A stretch of DNA of 64,000 nt from Aspergillus flavus. Its lineage: Eukaryota; Ascomycota; Eurotiomycetes; Eurotiales; Aspergillaceae. Both the position numbers and the translations under genes were made by a program. Positions 60,265 to 64,000 of the stretch are shown here, one piece after another. The stretch spans positions 496,001 to 560,000 of the forward strand of contig NC_092407.1 of the NCBI RefSeq assembly GCF_009017415.1, written 5' to 3'. The notes under the pieces were generated by a model. It was not told the origin of the DNA and searched no databases. It was given only the letters and a program-made list of their open reading frames with translations. The number at the start of each line of letters is the position of its first letter. The stretch's first letter is position 1.

Positions 60265-61878
60265 ATGGCGCTTTTTACATTCCGGCTTTTGCCCCTTGTA
60301 TGTACCGCAAGCATTGCAATATATGTGCTATCACGGTTTATGCACTTTGAAACAAAAAGCACCGGTGCATTAACATATTCAATTACCTTTATCATTTATT
60401 TGCTGTACTGGCTATACATCTACCCCTACCATTTGTCTCCCCTCCGGCATGTGCCTACAGTACCAGGATGTCCACTGTGGGGTCATGTTTTCGAGATCTT
60501 CAATGCTGAAATTGGCGCAGTCCAACAGAAGTGGCATAAGACACATGGCCCTATTGTCCGATACTTTTACCCCTTTGGAAAGGAGATCCTGTCGGTCGTG
60601 GATAACTCTGCGCTCAAGCATATCCTGGTCGAAGCTTCATACAACTATGAAAAAACTGCCAGCAATCGGAAATTTTTGTCTCGGTTATTTGGTGAAGGTA
60701 TTTTGACTGCAGGGGGAAAGGTACACGCCCAACAGCGAAAAGCTCTCAACCCTGCTTTCTCTATAAGCGCAATTAAAGCACTTGCTCCCGCCTTCTGGGA
60801 CTATTCTTGCTCGATGTCTAGCTACTGGGAGCAGGATATCAAGGAGAGTAGCGATGACAGTGTATCCCTGGATATTTCGGACTGGGCATCGCGAGCTACC
60901 CTCGATATTATTGTCGCCGTTGGCTTTGGGGCCAAGATCGACACACTTCACAATTCAACTGCGCCTTTGATAGAGGCCTTTCGCACGGTTTTCAGATTCG
61001 ATGCTGTCGCAAAACTCCTAGCTGTGCTCCATATACTGTTCCCGATTGTTCGGTACCTTCCTATAAAAGAGAATCGTGAGGTCGATGCAGCTAAGCGCAC
61101 CCTTTTCGAGTTTGCATCAGGCCTGATCCAGGAGAAAGAGGCTAATATTAATTCGACTGGTAATAACATATTGTCACAACTTGTTCGTGGTGACCGGAAG
61201 CCTCAAGCCGCGGGTGAGGACATCTTCTCTCGGGTAATTTGCGATCAAATTGCCACTTTTCTTGGAGTAGGCCAAGATACAAGCGCCACCTGGTTATCAT
61301 GGACTCTCCATCTTCTCAGCAAGCACCAACACATGCAGGTCAAGCTGCGGGAGGAGATACGTTCTCACTTCCCCTTTCTATTCAGAAGCGCCACGCACGA
61401 GAAGATTGATTTCACTGAAGTCGATGTAGATCGCCTATCTTATCTGAATAATGTCTGTCGGGAGTCCTTACGATTTATTCCTCCTATACCCTTTGTGTCA
61501 CGCGAGGCTGCAAGTGATGAAAGGCTTGGCGAGTATTTCATCCCCAAGGGCACCGTTATCCACATCCCAATCAATACGATCCACCGGATGCCCGAATATT
61601 GGGGTCCTAACTCCAATGCCTTTGACCCAGACAGATGGAACTGTCTCCCGGCCTCTTACACGAATAACGCCTTCTTACCATTCACTCAAGGCCCTCGTGG
61701 CTGCATAGGCCGCAAATTTGCCGACACAGAGGTGAAGACAATACTGTGTTGCCTCTTGAGCAAATTCCAGTTCTCTCCTGACCCCGCCGTCCAAGACCCA
61801 GAGGAACTGAAAAGATATCGGATCGTCCAAAAGTCACAATACGGAATCCGACTTAAGGTCAGTAAACTTGATGGATAG
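60265..61878 (+). CDS. Cytochrome P450 monooxygenase, intronless (second copy)
   Basis: Single exon, 537 residues. Two hydrophobic N-terminal stretches (FRLLPLVCTASIAIYVLS and YSITFIIYLLYWLYIYP) anchor it to the ER; hinge VPTVPGCPLWGH. C-helix region GGKVHAQQRKALNPAF, I helix FLGVGQDTSATWL, ExxR in RESLRF, FDPDRW, and heme loop FTQGPRGCIGRKFA with all conserved residues. Intronless, unlike the first P450 and nearly all other genes here, which hints at a different history. Divergent from the DHA2 pump. Related fungal enzymes hydroxylate long hydrophobic substrates; the substrate here is unknown. Confidence 0.92.
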   Translation: MALFTFRLLPLVCTASIAIYVLSRFMHFETKSTGALTYSITFIIYLLYWLYIYPYHLSPLRHVPTVPGCPLWGHVFEIFNAEIGAVQQKWHKTHGPIVRYFYPFGKEILSVVDNSALKHILVEASYNYEKTASNRKFLSRLFGEGILTAGGKVHAQQRKALNPAFSISAIKALAPAFWDYSCSMSSYWEQDIKESSDDSVSLDISDWASRATLDIIVAVGFGAKIDTLHNSTAPLIEAFRTVFRFDAVAKLLAVLHILFPIVRYLPIKENREVDAAKRTLFEFASGLIQEKEANINSTGNNILSQLVRGDRKPQAAGEDIFSRVICDQIATFLGVGQDTSATWLSWTLHLLSKHQHMQVKLREEIRSHFPFLFRSATHEKIDFTEVDVDRLSYLNNVCRESLRFIPPIPFVSREAASDERLGEYFIPKGTVIHIPINTIHRMPEYWGPNSNAFDPDRWNCLPASYTNNAFLPFTQGPRGCIGRKFADTEVKTILCCLLSKFQFSPDPAVQDPEELKRYRIVQKSQYGIRLKVSKLDG

Positions 61879-62719
61879 AGATTAATACGGACCCTACATT
61901 CTTGAGCACTGGCAGGTGCACGGGCTACCAGCCAATGAATCACTTCAATGTCTTCAAAAATTAGATTTGACATACTACATGTACCGTGTTAGGTTTTGTT
62001 TTATAGGATTAGTGGGGCATTCTTCTGCCTTCCATACGTCAAAATGACAGGCAAAAAGCTTCGCTTTGCTATCCAAGCTCAAAAGATAGTCCAGCAACTC
62101 TATGTCTTTTAGATTATATATGTATACAAGTTTTGAAAGTACGTCGATTGCCATATAGAATCTCTAATCCATCGTCACATCTACACAAGCATATCTCTAT
62201 TTGAATTGCGTAACTCAACTCTACTCGTTCTCTAAAGACAGTTTGGGGGTTCTTGCAACATATCTCTCGCAGGTATTGATTGGTATCGGAATATATCAGA
62301 CGAACCAGTATAATTGGACAATGTGACCTTCCGCAACCGGTGGTATGAAATCGTTCTAAATTCCCATTACGGAGAACAGAACGAGAGGAATTAATCTCCA
62401 ACATTTAAATTAAAATCATGGAACCAAAGCTTGCTCCACACTTTATCTCAACATCTGCCATGAGTTGTAAGACATACACGCGTCTTTTGCACCTTCAGCG
62501 AGGAATGCAAATCCTACATAGTAGGGTAATATAGTTTCATGTCGAAAAGAGCAAAACTAACCCGAACCGGAAGTAAAATCCCCATGCCAGGGGGATCAAT
62601 TCTAACTTCAACTGGCCGGAATCTGGAAATCCGTGGGACCCATATCACTGTCATGACACAGTATTTTGGGCCTATTTCGTGTATGACATTACATATATAT
62701 AAACTTTCGGAAAAAATAG
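61879..62719. other. Gene-free stretch
   Basis: About 840 bp downstream of the P450 with short frames only; no motif recognised. Confidence 0.45.
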
Positions 62720-63010
62720 GGTCTATTCTGACAGTGCACCCACCTACCACCCTGCCTATATAGAGTTTAACTACATAAATTTCTGTAGATTTCTTGCCTG
62801 TCGCTCCGGGGGGTACCGGTACCCACGCTCATTTCATTGGCTCCTCAATCCCCTTCAGAGACATCAGGGGAACTCTAACCCCCTACACTCGAGGGCGCTT
62901 CTTCCTATAGAAATAAAATAGAATTATATTCATTAGGCTGAGGTTTTATTCTGCTAGACAAAAATTCTATGTAGAAAGGCCGTAGGTGGGTGCCCCTGTC
63001 AGAATAGACC
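62720..63010. mobile_element. Short element with terminal inverted repeats (MITE-like)
   Basis: Left end 62720-62747 reads GGTCTATTCTGACAG then TGCACCCACCTAC; the right end 62982-63010 gives, on the other strand, GGTCTATTCTGACAG then GGGCACCCACCTAC. The arms differ by one base and one indel. The next inner parts are also inversely related (ACTACATAAATTT versus CTACATAGAATTT). No coding capacity. A target-site duplication is not evident at the ends as drawn. Confidence 0.7.
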
Positions 63011-63430
63011 ACCCAAATTATCATAGTGTGATCTGTTTAGTCAAGAGCTGATGTATAGATTAGCCATAGATTAACTACAACCGGGCGTAAAATTATAGTA
63101 TCACACGTAGGAATACTCTATTTTCCTTGGAATAACTATAGCTTCTCCCCGGCCAATATCAAATTACTATACTATTGATAGACGAAAAGTAGGATCTGAT
63201 TTGCGCATATATCTGCAAGGACTATGGTTCAATCATATTCTACCATAGTCGTCCAAAGTAATCATAATGCCATAAAGTCCAAGTTGACTATATAGATATC
63301 ACAGATACCATAGTTATCGGAAACTACCAAGCTTCCAAATGGAATTTTTATAGTTTAGGTCATTGTACCCATAGACATCGATGACACGTCAATTGCGTAT
63401 AGTATTAGTTATTAGAAATTGTACCTCATG
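63011..63430. other. AT-rich stretch without a gene
   Basis: No ORF of note; frequent CTATAG/ATAGT words. Possibly part of a larger decayed element around the inverted-repeat unit, but nothing proves this. Confidence 0.35.
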
Positions 63431-64000
63431 CTAACTTTCTACCAGCTTATCTGGGTTGAGCTCATGAGTATCCGGTGGAAAGATGTTCATGAAATCATTC
63501 CTTGGTGAAGTTGTGATAGCTTCAACCAATGGTGGTTTATACAACAACTCGATAGTAGCTATAAATATCTTATTGGCCAGCAGGGTTGCTATTATTCGAG
63601 GTGGATGTGAAGTAGAGGTGTAGACATGAGAGGGTCTCAAGTGTCTCTTCGCTTCTCGTGCACCCGCAACATCAAGACAGCACTCAAGGATATTGCCAAA
63701 GTTCTCATTAGTGTATTCCTCACCATATTTCTTAGTAGAACCTCTCAGCTCCACCAATGATCTTCAAATTAGGTTTCAAGTCAGGATAGCTAGATATTTT
63801 GCACGTTATGGCTTGCATAGTAAGATTTGCATGGATTTGACTCTACGAACAGGAGTGCGGATTCATTATTTAGAACCCTTGGGTACCAGAGTGGATATTG
63901 GTCTCTACGACTAAAATACACATCAGTCCGCTTCACAACCATCACATTGTCCTGAAAACACCGAATACCCCGGCCAGCTCGTCGAGCGAGACTGCATGGT
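63431..64000 (-). CDS. Unidentified partial gene running off the right edge
   Basis: Coding-like blocks on the minus strand: HAVSLDELAGVFGVF at the edge, then past a TTTCAG acceptor-like site DNVMVVKRTDVYFSRRDQ and YPLWYPRVLNNESALLFVE, then after a gap a 108-codon frame (63757-63431) with YGEEYTNENFGNILECCLD and HPPRIIATLLANKIFIATI ending PDKLVES. The gap between the second and third blocks could not be closed with a phase-correct splice pair, so it may be a decayed copy. Family not recognised. Confidence 0.35.

Noticed and set aside
1..64000. CRISPR arrays, bacterial operons, telomeric TTAGGG arrays, PKS/NRPS/terpene cyclase core genes
   Set aside because: Looked for and not seen; the introns and gene families are those of a fungal nuclear genome, and no core biosynthetic enzyme appears in any frame.

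Overview
The window looks like nuclear DNA of a filamentous ascomycete, most likely a member of the Eurotiales (Aspergillus/Penicillium-like). The reasons are the many short introns (about 48-75 nt, mostly GTRNGT donors and pyrimidine-then-AG acceptors), a fungal Zn2Cys6 regulator, six MFS transporters plus one MFS gene of doubtful integrity, two cytochromes P450, a GH43 arabinanase and a fungal Ubp12-type ubiquitin protease. No bacterial, phage or plasmid feature is visible. Exon joins were worked out by hand from frame continuity and splice signals, so inner boundaries are models.

Left part (1-16 kb) is accessory: the 3' end of a GH43 endo-arabinanase, a first ELO-type fatty-acid elongase (ELO-A), a Zn2Cys6 regulator followed 0.4 kb later by a DHA2 efflux pump, a broken TauD-like dioxygenase, a monocarboxylate-porter-like MFS, a frameshifted orphan gene (about 12.3-13.6 kb) and a small Ser/Thr/Pro-rich protein. 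The centre (16.5-26.5 kb) looks like conserved chromosome: Ubp12-like deubiquitinase, an orphan protein with four CxxC pairs, and a nine-exon rhodopsin-domain membrane protein.

From 28 to 35 kb there is a divergent O-methyltransferase/MFS pair, both with possible frame damage, an alpha/beta hydrolase whose nucleophile position is cysteine, and a two-exon membrane protein. From 36 to 40 kb the DNA is eroded: a truncated pogo-type transposase, an ankyrin-repeat remnant and four base-identical copies of a tRNA-Val(AAC)-like sequence, all carrying the same unusual T-loop base. From 40 to 51 kb come a dynamin-like GTPase, a type-B carboxylesterase and two MFS transporters.

The right part (52-62 kb) holds P450, a second elongase (ELO-B), a DHA2 pump and a second P450. 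The last two are divergent around an intergenic region with a perfect 11-bp inverted repeat containing CGG...CCG. No polyketide synthase, NRPS or terpene cyclase is seen, so this is a candidate fatty-acyl-based gene group of non-canonical type. A short terminal-inverted-repeat element (62.7-63.0 kb) and an unidentified partial gene lie at the right edge.
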